Assembly (NCBI GenBank): GCA_015350385.1
Contig: WNKI01000001.1
Location: 9,199,800 to 9,263,799, forward strand
Reading direction: 5' to 3'
Source: Aculops lycopersici
Taxonomy: Eukaryota; Arthropoda; Arachnida; Trombidiformes; Eriophyidae
DNA length: 64,000 bases
Positions 50,918 through 61,428 of this stretch are shown piece after piece. The position numbers and the translations under genes were made by a program. The notes below the pieces were generated by a model. It was not told the origin of the DNA. It made no database searches and saw only the letters and a list, made by a program, of their open reading frames with translations. Each line of letters opens with the position of its first letter. Within the stretch, counting starts at the first letter, position 1.

Positions 50918-53914
50918 TTATTCCGCTGAACATTGTGCATTGATATCCTCGGTCCCAGTAACTCGGGATATCCTAGAGAGAACGAGTTTTCCAGTTGAGA
51001 CCGCTTTTTGATTTTCTTTGGTATTGGTTTCCGAATCCACACTAATCCCGTTGCCGTCGCCCGAAAGTCGACCCAAATTGCCGAGCGATATTGTGTTGCT
51101 CCTCTGATGAAGTGTTAGCTTGTTGGCGCCCGGCGCCACGGGGTCCGAGTATTTGCGGGCCATGTGCCAGACGACTCGTTGATTGATGTTACCGCTACCA
51201 AGGCCGCCACTTGTTGCCGCCTTGGCTGCTTGCGCCTCCTCTTCCTCCTCCTCGACGTGAGTTGGCTGTTGAGGTTTCAGGATGTGGTTCTCTCTATTCC
51301 TCGAATCATCCCGCCGCGACAATCCCAGCATTCTCCTGTCGAGAGATTTGGGTCGCGGCGGTACAGCCGGCTTCTGAACGGCTGGTTTTTGGGCTGTATT
51401 GTTTCCGCTTGCAAACAAGCGAGATTTTACTCCCTCCACCGGCTGGCGTGTTATCACTGGTTGCCCATTGGCATGTTGTTGGTGCTGATAGATCAACGAA
51501 AAGAGCTCGGCCTTTTTCCTTTGGCTCTCTTCGGACGAGGGACAGGAGTTCGCGGTTAAAGCTGGCGACTTTCTGCCATCGACAGATAGCCCATCGGTTA
51601 GGGATCTCGACGAGCTAATGAAAGAGTTTGGCATTGAGTCTGAGTTGCGCCGATCGCGAGCGCCCCAAACGGTGGAGGCAAGCAGCTGCTCCTTGGTTGT
51701 ATCCTTGATGCTGCTCAACAGTTGGTCGGCCAACATTGAGGCCCTCTTGCTGGTATCACTAATTTTCTCACTTAACTGACTCTTAATGGACGAAACATTT
51801 GACTTGATTCTCTTGTCCAAATTTGCAATGTGATTTAGGTAGAGCCTCTTTTCGCTTGTATTATTATTGTTATTGTTACCAGCAACTTTGAATGGCGACC
51901 TCAGAACCGAGCAGCGCTTCCCATTCGCCTGCCTATCGAGGTGATAGGTCGACGAGGAGTCGGCGTCGCCAAATCGATCGTAGCGCTCAAACTCATCGTC
52001 CACCAAGATAGAGTTATCATTCTCACTGTTACTCAACGAGAAGTCCAAGGAAATTGATGTATCACTATCGAGATCCTCGATACTTGAACGTTTCTGTTGT
52101 TTTTGCTGCCGCTTGAGCCTTTGCATTTCACTGCTAGTCGACGACTTGTAGCCAAGCCAGCGTTTGTTCCAAGGTAAAGCCACCTGAAGGACTCGCTGGC
52201 GCATCACCGATTCGTGACTGGCGCTATGTCTCAGCCTCTGTTTCTCCATCGTGCCAGTGGGTTCAACTATTGTGCCAGTTTCGGTTGAGTTTGTGGTTGT
52301 GGTGGTGATTGTTGCGTAGGTATTGGTGTTGGTGTTCACATCGACATTTGTGTTGTTGGTGGCGCGAGTTCTTGTCGCTGGTTCCTCTTCACCTTCAACT
52401 TCCGACTCCTTGTCGTCTGAAAACAAGGGATTTGCAACCCACTGCACCGACGACCTGTTGTTGTTGTTATTATAATTGTTATTGGAGGTAGTGTCAGCTG
52501 GTTGTTTGGGCTCCTCACATGACTTCCGCCTTCGACTTGCCGCCGACTTGCGTTCTCCGAATCGCTTTCCCTTCGCGCGGCTCGGCTTTGCAAGCTCAAA
52601 GATGGACAGTCGCTGGAGGATCCTCTGCCTGCTGGCCACTTGTTGCGGCAGTGAGCTTACCACAGGCGACTCCGTACCTGTTTCTGGAATAGCCACTGAT
52701 GAGCCAGTAGAGTTGCAGGAAGTGGAGCGGCGTTGCTGCTCGTTTAACATCGTTAAAAATCTAGGTGACTGGTCGCGAAAACTACTCGCCCTAGTGGCGC
52801 CTGTTGATCGCGACCACACCAACTCGACTGAACTGCACGAGGTGTCATCGGAGCAAGTTGAACATGGCGCCTGACAATCCAGCAAGTCCAGCTCAGATTC
52901 GCTTGATTGCAGGAATAAACTTGTGAAATAATTCTGGTTATTGGCCGCCGATGACGTCGACCACTTGGTGTCCAGTAGACGCCAGTCGTTAGGTCCGAGG
53001 TTGTAGTTGTTGCCACTTAGGGGCGCGGTTGCAAAAAGGCTATCTGTTGATGAGCTCGTATCGTTGCTTGTATTGTCGCCGATGAAATAGGACGAGCCAT
53101 TCAGATTCGAGACTTTGGTTCCAAATTTTAGCCGATGCGAGTCGATAAATTCCTTTAGCAATGGACTAGTTGGCTTTCTGTTCGCCTGCTTGTCTACCTC
53201 CTTGAAATCTGTAATCAACAGATTGTTGTTGTTGTTGTTCTTCTCTACCTTTGCGGCAGCAAAGGCTGCAACGGGAATGTAATTATCGTTTGAGTGCCAT
53301 GAATCTTTTGCACTCTCCTCTTCCCTCTCCTCGATGGAGTCCTTTTTCCTGCTCTCAATTCCAACTCTTTCATTCTTCTTCTGGCCGTCGGGAGTTGAGT
53401 TTTGACGACTGAATCCCTTCTTCTTCTCGTTGCTCTTTTTTGAATTCCTTGATCGAAACGAAAAAGTCCTCCTCAACATACCACCCTGTTTCTTTTCACT
53501 CTCAAGTCGCTTGTTTAAATCCAACACGTAGCTGTCATTGTCAGAAGGTTGCTGTTGCTGATGTTGCTTGCCAAGCTGCCTCTTGGCCAGAGGCCACTTG
53601 TCGCTCAAATCAGCGGACAAACTCGTCGAGATGTCCTCGCCTTCCTCCCCCTCGCCGCCGCTATCGTCGTCGTCGGCCTCGAGTCCCTCCGAAACTTCCG
53701 GCTCTTTGTCGGAGGAACTTGATTTCGAGGAGCTAGACTTAGGTGAGTGGAAGAAGACGGAGAAAATTGATCTTTTTGATGAGGCTTCGCGTTTTTTGCT
53801 TGCCGACTGACTGGCCGCATCATTCTTGTTGTTGCTATTGTAATTGTTTTTAGTTGAACTTGTGCTCCTATTGCTTGGACTCTCAGGCTCTCTATTGTCG
53901 CGTTGGTCAATCAT
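50918..53914 (-). CDS. Large low-complexity protein of unknown family (998 residues)
   Basis: One open frame of 998 residues. The protein is polar, with Ser, Asn, Lys and Glu runs. Basic Ser-rich segments lie near the N-terminus (SIFSVFFHSPKSSSSKSSSSD; MLRRTFSFRSRNSKKSNEKK). An acidic patch covers 70-100. Possible phosphorylation sites recur (RRNSDS, KYSDP, RSNTIS). A helical stretch at about 690-740 (LNHIANLDKRIKSNV...SEKISDTSKR) may form a coiled coil. Codon usage and the absence of stops over 3 kb support coding. No enzyme domain or membrane segment is seen and I do not recognise it. A scaffold or cytoskeletal regulator is possible but unproven. Further exons may exist. Confidence 0.75.
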   Translation of the reverse strand: MIDQRDNREPESPSNRSTSSTKNNYNSNNKNDAASQSASKKREASSKRSIFSVFFHSPKSSSSKSSSSDKEPEVSEGLEADDDDSGGEGEEGEDISTSLSADLSDKWPLAKRQLGKQHQQQQPSDNDSYVLDLNKRLESEKKQGGMLRRTFSFRSRNSKKSNEKKKGFSRQNSTPDGQKKNERVGIESRKKDSIEEREEESAKDSWHSNDNYIPVAAFAAAKVEKNNNNNNLLITDFKEVDKQANRKPTSPLLKEFIDSHRLKFGTKVSNLNGSSYFIGDNTSNDTSSSTDSLFATAPLSGNNYNLGPNDWRLLDTKWSTSSAANNQNYFTSLFLQSSESELDLLDCQAPCSTCSDDTSCSSVELVWSRSTGATRASSFRDQSPRFLTMLNEQQRRSTSCNSTGSSVAIPETGTESPVVSSLPQQVASRQRILQRLSIFELAKPSRAKGKRFGERKSAASRRRKSCEEPKQPADTTSNNNYNNNNNRSSVQWVANPLFSDDKESEVEGEEEPATRTRATNNTNVDVNTNTNTYATITTTTTNSTETGTIVEPTGTMEKQRLRHSASHESVMRQRVLQVALPWNKRWLGYKSSTSSEMQRLKRQQKQQKRSSIEDLDSDTSISLDFSLSNSENDNSILVDDEFERYDRFGDADSSSTYHLDRQANGKRCSVLRSPFKVAGNNNNNNTSEKRLYLNHIANLDKRIKSNVSSIKSQLSEKISDTSKRASMLADQLLSSIKDTTKEQLLASTVWGARDRRNSDSMPNSFISSSRSLTDGLSVDGRKSPALTANSCPSSEESQRKKAELFSLIYQHQQHANGQPVITRQPVEGVKSRLFASGNNTAQKPAVQKPAVPPRPKSLDRRMLGLSRRDDSRNRENHILKPQQPTHVEEEEEEAQAAKAATSGGLGSGNINQRVVWHMARKYSDPVAPGANKLTLHQRSNTISLGNLGRLSGDGNGISVDSETNTKENQKAVSTGKLVLSRISRVTGTEDINAQCSAE

Positions 53915-56762
53915 GGTGACTCTAATCCTAAGCAGACTTTTGCCAACTCTTGATCCTCCGCGACCGACTGCCGGATTATAACTGATCCCGAGAGTTTCAG
54001 CTAAAAGTGAGCGAGCTTAAGTGAGCAATAAACTTAAGCTCCTTACAAATCGAATGCAAATCTAAGCTCAACACATCCACAACAACTCAATGTCTCTATG
54101 CACCTCACGTTATCTTTGTGTCTCTGAATGTTGACACACACACACCAACTGCTACCGGGCTTTGGGCGTCACGAAAGCTCGAGCGCCTAGCGCCCAGCTC
54201 TGCTATTTACCTGTCCTTTGAGAAACGTGACGCGTAGCAAAGATCTGTCTTCTTGCGAGCACTCAAAGATTCAAGGCTTCTCCTCATGCTGATGCATGTT
54301 AAACTGCAACACAAACTGCACTCCTGCTTCAATCACTTGACACTTCTAGAGACCATTTAACGTTAGCAGACACACAAAGTTTAGCCTAGCTCCCAAGAAT
54401 TTCTTTGCCCACTCCTTCCCCTTCAAATTCCTGCCAGTTTCCCCCTTTCCTCTCGCTTTCTCTCTACCTTTTGCCTGCTGAAGATCCTTCCCAGATTCAG
54501 AGTAAAGGAGGCCACCAACTCTTTTCAGTCACGCAGTGCGCTTAGCCTCACTTGCTTCATAAATCTTGAGAGAAGGGAACAATTTTCCAGGGAAATTGGT
54601 CCAGACTTGAGCTTACGATGCTTGCTGCAATATGGATGCGGTCTGAATTCCGTTGCTAATGGAGCGAGAATAGTTTAAGGATTAGCATTGAGAAATTGGA
54701 AATAGATATCTTCAGGTTAGATCGAGGAAATATCGAAGTTTCCAAGTGCTGAAAGACGACGCTGATTGTTGATGTTTTTTTTGCTTTTCTTTCTGCCGTC
54801 GTCTTCGTTCCCTCGCGCCGGCTCCTCGCCTACCTGCACTCGGCCAGAGGTTCAGCTCTTAAATTAGACCCAAAATCTAGACGACGACGAAGACGACGAT
54901 GGCTGAGCGTAACCACTAAGGTAGCAGTCGTTATTTGCAGCCTCCGCCCACGCGAATTGAATTGGCAGCAGTAGTAGTTGTAGCGGTGGAAGCAGGAGAG
55001 GGGCAAATGAACAGCAGCAAATTACGCGTATTCACGGCGAACGTGCAACGAGCTGACAGGAATCAGCGACGAACGCTCGCTCACCTGTTGCGCGCTAGCT
55101 GGCTAACAAGCTTCTCGACTATCGCTGGCCACTTTCTCCTTGTTAAGAGAAAATCTCGAGTGCAGTTCAAAGTGTCGGACAAATTCAAGTAGCGGAATTC
55201 TAAATTAGATTTTAGTTGGTCAATTGAAACGAGAACGACGACGACGACGACGACGACAGGAGTAGATCAGTTGAGAGTTATAATGTCACCAAACTTGTCG
55301 TCGACTCTTTGCATCGTTAACCTGAAAACTCGCTAACACGTCTCGCTCGCTTTCTCTCCATCTCCATCTCTATTTCAAATTCGAGTTCATTGCCACCGAC
55401 AGCATAGTGCCGCCGATGAGCTTGGAGGTCGGCATTGAAATTGTGTAATTCTCATACGGTGGAGCACGCAAGACAATTGACCGACTTTATGACCTTTGAG
55501 ATGCCGCCGCTTCGGCTGCCGTGGGAGCCGAGGTGCTCTGTTCAACCTTGACACAAAAGTTAACGCCAAACGCGCCTACTTCTGGAGACACGGGACGCAC
55601 TAATTGTGCAACATTCATTCAATCCTGACAGTCACGGATCTCATGCAAAGACTATTCCAAGTGAGTGAGCCAACAATTAACCTCAAAAATTTTAGATCAC
55701 ATTAATTAGAAGATCAATTCTCAATGTGCGCGCGTTAGTTGACTGACTTAAAGATCTAGATGATGCAGTTTCAAGTTAAGCAAATCGATTCCTTGAGACA
55801 TTTCTGCGAGTATGAACAACAGAACTCTTCCCCACTCTCGTTGTTTCAACCCACAACTTGTGGCCCCGAAAGACTCATAACATTTCAACGAGACACAGAG
55901 ACAGGAGCTAGCCTGAGTCTAACTCGCGTGCTTTGCAACGAGAGACGCCGCCCCCTCGCCGAGTCCTAGGGCAGCCCACACACATTTCCATTCGCGAGTT
56001 AACTCTACGAATCTCCGCCTTAAAACAACACCAACAAATAGCTAGCTTGCCATGGATTTAAAGGCGGCAGTTGCTGTTAGTAGGAAAGCCTAACTTGACT
56101 AACTGAGAGTGGCAAGAGCACAAGCCAAATGGCTACGCTCATTCATTCGTCGCATTCGTTTGTCGAGCTCAAGTTAGCAAGCGAGCTTCGGTTGGCAAAA
56201 GCGATTGAGAAAGGAAGTGCATTAAACAAGCGCGCAAAGCATCTGAGCCCCTTAAATGGGCTCGCTGGTCGCGGATCTCTATGCTCGCTTAAAGCTCTCT
56301 GGGCGGGTTAAGATGGGCGCGTATTGTTGTAATGTGCTCGCTCACAGCTAGCCCGCGAAAACAAAGTGGGCGTGCTTGTTCGACCCGATGTCAGTGATGC
56401 AGCTCACTGGGGCCAGATGTTGTATGCTCTGTGTTTGCATGTCTTGCAAGTGTTTTAACGTAGATTCTCCCTCCTCCTATTTTGCTCGCTTCAATGGGCG
56501 AAAGTGAAGTCAGCTCGCGGTTCAGGAATCTGCATGAGATTTCTATTGCTCACCTATTGCTAATCAATCCCTAAGATCACCTCTCGTTGTCGTGGTTGTT
56601 GCTGCTGTTGTTATTCAATTAAAAGTAGCAAACTAGACCATTGCACAACGAACCCATTTATTGAGGTCACCTGCTTGAAAATATTGACTAATCAATCAGC
56701 ACAAACTCACTATTAGTTTATGAGAGAGCAACAAGTAACACAAAAAACAAAATTTCACTAAC
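53915..56762. other. Gene-free stretch between the 998-residue protein and ILK
   Basis: 2.85 kb with promoters for two divergent genes at its ends. It includes a (CA)n run near 54136, a (ACG)n run at 55234-55258 and GC-rich frames on both strands without domains. Nothing further is supported. Confidence 0.4.
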
Positions 56763-58127
56763 ATGGACGACATTTTCAACTGGTGCCGTGAGGGCGAAAC
56801 GCTACAGGTGAGAATTTGGCTCGACGATCCAAAGAATGACATGAACCAGGGAGATGACCACGGATTTAGTCCCTTGCATTGGGCTTGTTTTGCTGGAAGG
56901 ACAAACATTGTGGACATGCTACTGGGTCGAGGAGCTAGAATCAACGCGGCCAATATGGGCGACGACACTGCATTGCACCTGGCCGCCTCGCATGGCCACC
57001 TGGATTGCGTTAGTTTGTTGCTCAAGAATAAGGCCGATGTTAATGCACTTAATGAGCATGGAAACACTCCGTTGCATTATGCTTGCTTCTGGGGCAACCA
57101 AAATATAGCCGAGGAATTGATTGCCTATGGAGCGCAGGCTAATGTTGCAAATGTTGATGGGGAGACTCCCATTGAAAAGTGCCACCGGCAAATGGTTAAT
57201 AGGATTGTCGAGTTGGCCGCGCAACAAAACCAAGATTTAACTCGAAAAGTTTCGTATAGAGACGCAAGCCAGCTAAAGCATCAACTCGAACAAAGGACTA
57301 GGGATGCAAAACTGTCTCGCCATCCAGATATTAGTCTCAAGGATCTCAGCCTCCAATCGAAGGCTTCCATTACGAGTAGCGGCGAGACTTGGCGCGGAAC
57401 GTGGAATAACATTGAGATTTGCGCTAAATTTGTCAACTACGGACCCGAATGCACGCGGAGAATCTCCAGGGATTTCGCCGAGGAATATCCCAAATTGAGG
57501 ATTTTCTCCCACCCAAACGTATTACCAGTAATTGGGTGCGTTAACGAGCCCCCGAGTTTAGTGGTTGTTAGCCAATACTTGCCTCTCGGCTCTCTATATG
57601 GCCTTCTACACGAGAGGAAACAATTTGTCGTCGACAGTCAACAGGCGGTTAAATTTGCCCTTGATATTGCAAGGGGAATGGCATTTTTACACTCATTAGA
57701 CCCACTTATCCCCCGGCTCTACCTCAACAGTTTCCACGTGTTAATTGACGACGATCTGTCGGCAAGAATTAACATGGCCGACGCCAAGTTCTCATTTCAA
57801 GAACGAAACAAGGTTTATCAACCGGCTTGGATGGCTCCGGAAGCGTTGCAAAGAACCGAGGCGGATATTAATGTTCGGGCGGCAAACATGTGGAGCTTTG
57901 GCATAATGCTCTGGGAGCTCGCCACTCGGCAGGTGCCTTTTGCGGGCTTGAGTCCAATTGAGATTGGAATGAAAGTGGCCCTCGAGGATTTGAGAGTCTC
58001 CATGCCACCAACGATCAATGGCCATATGGGTCGTTTGGCTAGGTTGTGCATGAACGAGGAGCCAGGTAAGCGGCCATCATTTGACCAGATTGTGCCAATT
58101 TTGACGAAAATGGCTCATGCAGGTTGA
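56763..58127 (+). CDS. ILK: Integrin-linked kinase (pseudokinase scaffold)
   Basis: A 454-residue protein matching ILK end to end (human 452). Five ankyrin repeats at about 1-170 (MDDIFNWCREGE, QGDDHGFSPLHWACFAGR, NEHGNTPLHYACFWG) bind PINCH. A short linker and a kinase-like domain at about 190-450 bind parvin and beta-integrin tails. The kinase is degenerate: the DFG position reads ADAKF and HRD is replaced by PRLYLNS, as expected of a pseudokinase. The stretch equivalent to human NDIVVKVLKV reads NNIEICAKFV, so the ATP-contacting lysine seems shifted or lost. FSHPNVLPVIG, AVKFALDIARGMAFLH and APEALQ are conserved. It works with PINCH and parvin at integrin adhesion sites. Single exon. Confidence 0.97.
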   Translation: MDDIFNWCREGETLQVRIWLDDPKNDMNQGDDHGFSPLHWACFAGRTNIVDMLLGRGARINAANMGDDTALHLAASHGHLDCVSLLLKNKADVNALNEHGNTPLHYACFWGNQNIAEELIAYGAQANVANVDGETPIEKCHRQMVNRIVELAAQQNQDLTRKVSYRDASQLKHQLEQRTRDAKLSRHPDISLKDLSLQSKASITSSGETWRGTWNNIEICAKFVNYGPECTRRISRDFAEEYPKLRIFSHPNVLPVIGCVNEPPSLVVVSQYLPLGSLYGLLHERKQFVVDSQQAVKFALDIARGMAFLHSLDPLIPRLYLNSFHVLIDDDLSARINMADAKFSFQERNKVYQPAWMAPEALQRTEADINVRAANMWSFGIMLWELATRQVPFAGLSPIEIGMKVALEDLRVSMPPTINGHMGRLARLCMNEEPGKRPSFDQIVPILTKMAHAG

Positions 58128-59103
58128 TTGATATACAATTTTTGACATTTCTATTGTTGAATATGGTATCTCTGTTACAAATCACCTGACCACTAAACGA
58201 GAACCATTAACCTGTATCGAACACAAAAGAGTTTAGCACAAAAGTAAAAACCGAAAAACAAATAATCCTATCTCAGATTTTTCTATCCATATCTTTAATC
58301 GAACAATCTAACGAGCTTATCAACGGGGGTCCTTCATGTTGGTTGATTTATATATATTAGTTTTAGTCATATTCATATATAATCTCATACTTCTTAATGC
58401 AGTTCATCTCGTCTCGTCTCATCTTATTTCTCGACTTCAATGACACTGATGATGATTTTTCTCATTGTTGAGACTTACTTTGCTACACTTTACTCTATCT
58501 TATATTCTTCCAATCTACATTCGTGGGAACTCTCACTTGTGATGATGCCCACTTTCATTTTCGTTTCCATTCTCGGGGAGCAGTTCAAACTTGGGGCGTC
58601 CTGTTAGTATTATCTTCGTTCGAGTGGCCGTTTCCGGGAGGCAGAGCAAGGGAGAGTTTTCTATTCGCGGGGGTAGGAGCAGCGAACCTTTTCCAATTAC
58701 CTTCTTTCCATTAATCTATTCGTCTCTTCGGGCAACTTCTTGATATTCTTATACTTGTAGTTTAGCTTATAGTAGTTATCATTGACGTGATTACACTAAA
58801 TACCATGTTATTCAGATAGATTTATATGTATATATTGACATATTACGTATGTTGCTCTAGTTATATCATTGGTTACATGTTAGCATGAAAACAATACGAT
58901 TGTAGTTTTTCAACATCCTATCGATAGTCTTCACTAAAGGTGCTAGTGCGTGTACTTGTATGTTTCTTTCCTTCTTCCTTCTCATTTTCATCCATCTTAT
59001 CCTCACAACTTATCTTGTCTTAAGGTTTTCCCTTGCATTCCAAGATTCTAATCTAGATCCATACATATATGAACAAATATTTATATATGTATAACAATAG
59101 ATC
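58128..59103. other. Convergent 3' regions of ILK and PC2
   Basis: About 975 AT-rich bases between convergent stop codons. No coding signal. The open frame at 58523-58714 has no domain. Confidence 0.45.
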
Positions 59104-61428
59104 TCAAGTTCCATGCGCCTTCTTCACTATGGCCAACTTTGAGTTCATATCCTTGGCCACCAGATTCTTGTATGGCGCCTCACTAGTTCCGTGGATCATC
59201 AATCTCCACTCCTTAACAAATCCCTTATTCAATTGATCCTCTCCATTGTTTCTCTTATCATCTTGATTTAGCACAACTGACTTGACGACACCTGATGACG
59301 ATAATTTGTGTGCATTACTTGCATTAGATGTTACTAGAGTTCCATTAGTGCCATCAACTGACACCTGCAGAGGCGGCGGGTTGTCCACTGGATCGCTTGA
59401 GTTGTAGAACTTCACCTCCAACGTCCACTTGCCGCGCGGATCCTCGCCCCAAGTTTGGGTTGTCATAAAAGGCCAGCGGACAAAGCCGTTCTTGTCATCG
59501 TCATCGAATGGCCGCCTATTCAAAATCATTGATCTAGTTCCCATGGGCGAGGTGAGGAATAGTATCAGGTCTCCGCGGCGAGTTGCATTCAGGGTCACAA
59601 TTGCTTGCACATGCTCAATGTAGTTCACCTCGGAGTTTGTACCCTTGCAAGCGTTCGTGTCGATGCTCAAGGTCAGCTGCTTGTCCGTAGGAATCGAGTG
59701 GGCACCAGACAGGGAGCCGGCGTCGCAGTGGTAGCGCGAAGGGACCGACTTCCAATCCTTGGCCATGGTAACCATGGCGCCGGCATCGAGCACTCCATAG
59801 CCAAACAGGTGGTTGTACTCCAAGCCAACTCCATTGACATTCCACTTGAACCTCCCCTTACCATCGTAGAGGGAGTTTCTCTTTGATGTTAACACGGTTA
59901 AATGTTGAACATCGCGCCAAGTTAAATTTGGATTTGCCTCCAAAGCTAGCGCATAGACACCTGCTGCTTCGGGTGCCGCCGCCGAGGTTCCCGAATGGGT
60001 TTGGGTGCAGCGATCGTACAAATCGGTGGTGGCAACACCCGTATGCGGATCCTTGGCTCCGTTGCTGAAGGTGGAGGCCAAAGTGGAGGAGCAGCTCTCG
60101 TCATAGTGGGCATTTTCACCTGTGTTAATGGCCGAGTTAATTGAAATGGTCCACATGCTTGCAGCGTAACCGTCGCAATTACAATCGTCATCCTGCCCGC
60201 CGTCACCTGAGGCCCAAACGTAGATGCTACCCTTTCCATTGCGACCATCGTTGACTCCACGCACAATTGCATGCATTGTTGCGTTCCTTGGTCCATCAAC
60301 AGTTTTGCCATTATCCGTCGGACCCCACGAGGCCGAGTAGATGTCGATCAAATTTGGCTCATGGCTCATGGAGTTTGCCTCAATGATGTCCGTCATGTAC
60401 GGCTGGTCTAGCATCCTAATGCCGGCAACTTTTGAGTCGTAGGCAATGCCTACGCCGCAAATACCGTTATCCCGCTTGCTGGCCACCTCACCTGCGCACC
60501 TGGTTCCGTGACTGTTGAACCAATCGTCGGTGTAGCGAGGATAGGGAAATTGATCATTGCTTGAGAAGTCATACGAAGCTTTGGAGTTGTAATTGTCCTT
60601 TAGATCTAAATGCTTGTAATCAACTCCATCGTCCATGATGGCAGTGGTCACATTCTTGCCTGTGTATCCTTGAGCCCAAGCCGCTTCAACATTCAGGTCC
60701 AAACGGGGAACTCCCCCGTTTTGGCCGACATTCTTCAATGGCCACTGGTACTTGAAATACGGATCAGTGGGATCCTTTGAGGCTCTAGCTGCCTCAGAGT
60801 CTCTCCCATTAGCCGTCACAGCGGCAAGCTTACTACTGGTCGAGCTAGTGATCTTATCAAGTGACTGTTGTTGTTCAGATGCTGATGTTTTGAATGGCTT
60901 GTAGCCTCGTTTCTCGCGCCGGAAGCCCGTTTGTTGGATTGCATGTCGGACGTCCGGATCCCTCTTGAGTGATCTAATATGGGGAACACTGCGCTTAGTG
61001 CGACTCTTTATCTCGGGGTTAAAAAAGTGGTACTCGCTAAGCGAGTTGCCAACTTGACCTAGACTGACAAATCCATTGCGCTTTGCAATTTGGTGCGCCT
61101 TTTGTGCATCATGGTTACCATTTAATCGAACCAGAAACGACGATGTTATGACGTTCCTCTCATCAAGTGGCTCCACGTACTCAAAGCTCAACTTTTCACT
61201 TGAACTTGATGGTATCAATAGGAAAAATATTACAGAGATAAGGAAGAGCAACTTGCTTAGTGTGCAAATAAGTGGCCTTAATTTAAGACTACCGGCTAGC
61301 TGCTGATGTTTCAGGTTTTTAATATCATCATTGGAACTGGCAAGTAATCGTAAGCTTGGAGTTGAAGTTGGGCCAGATAAAATGCCTTGTAGTGATGTAG
61401 GAATCCGAAGTCCATTAACTGAACCCAT
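59104..61428 (-). CDS. PCSK2: Neuroendocrine convertase 2 (PC2/amontillado)
   Basis: A 774-residue kexin-type subtilase that processes neuropeptide and hormone precursors in secretory granules. A long N-terminal extension leads to a hydrophobic signal segment at about 55-76. The prodomain ends at basic sites RTKR and RREKR. The catalytic Asp lies in IMDDGVDYKH, His in SHGTRCAGEV and Ser in HSGTSAAAPEAAGV. The oxyanion-hole position reads ASGDGG, with Asp instead of the usual Asn, the hallmark of PC2. DDDCNCDGYAASMWTISINSAI is also diagnostic. The P domain follows (about 590-700), then a C-terminal tail. The N-terminal 50 residues before the signal are unusual, so a start at a later Met is possible. 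Usually interrupted by many introns, it is one exon here. Confidence 0.97.
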   Translation of the reverse strand: MGSVNGLRIPTSLQGILSGPTSTPSLRLLASSNDDIKNLKHQQLAGSLKLRPLICTLSKLLFLISVIFFLLIPSSSSEKLSFEYVEPLDERNVITSSFLVRLNGNHDAQKAHQIAKRNGFVSLGQVGNSLSEYHFFNPEIKSRTKRSVPHIRSLKRDPDVRHAIQQTGFRREKRGYKPFKTSASEQQQSLDKITSSTSSKLAAVTANGRDSEAARASKDPTDPYFKYQWPLKNVGQNGGVPRLDLNVEAAWAQGYTGKNVTTAIMDDGVDYKHLDLKDNYNSKASYDFSSNDQFPYPRYTDDWFNSHGTRCAGEVASKRDNGICGVGIAYDSKVAGIRMLDQPYMTDIIEANSMSHEPNLIDIYSASWGPTDNGKTVDGPRNATMHAIVRGVNDGRNGKGSIYVWASGDGGQDDDCNCDGYAASMWTISINSAINTGENAHYDESCSSTLASTFSNGAKDPHTGVATTDLYDRCTQTHSGTSAAAPEAAGVYALALEANPNLTWRDVQHLTVLTSKRNSLYDGKGRFKWNVNGVGLEYNHLFGYGVLDAGAMVTMAKDWKSVPSRYHCDAGSLSGAHSIPTDKQLTLSIDTNACKGTNSEVNYIEHVQAIVTLNATRRGDLILFLTSPMGTRSMILNRRPFDDDDKNGFVRWPFMTTQTWGEDPRGKWTLEVKFYNSSDPVDNPPPLQVSVDGTNGTLVTSNASNAHKLSSSGVVKSVVLNQDDKRNNGEDQLNKGFVKEWRLMIHGTSEAPYKNLVAKDMNSKLAIVKKAHGT

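Noticed and set aside
51164..51618. Two plus-strand frames of about 130 codons
   Set aside because: They are antisense shadows of the 998-residue gene.
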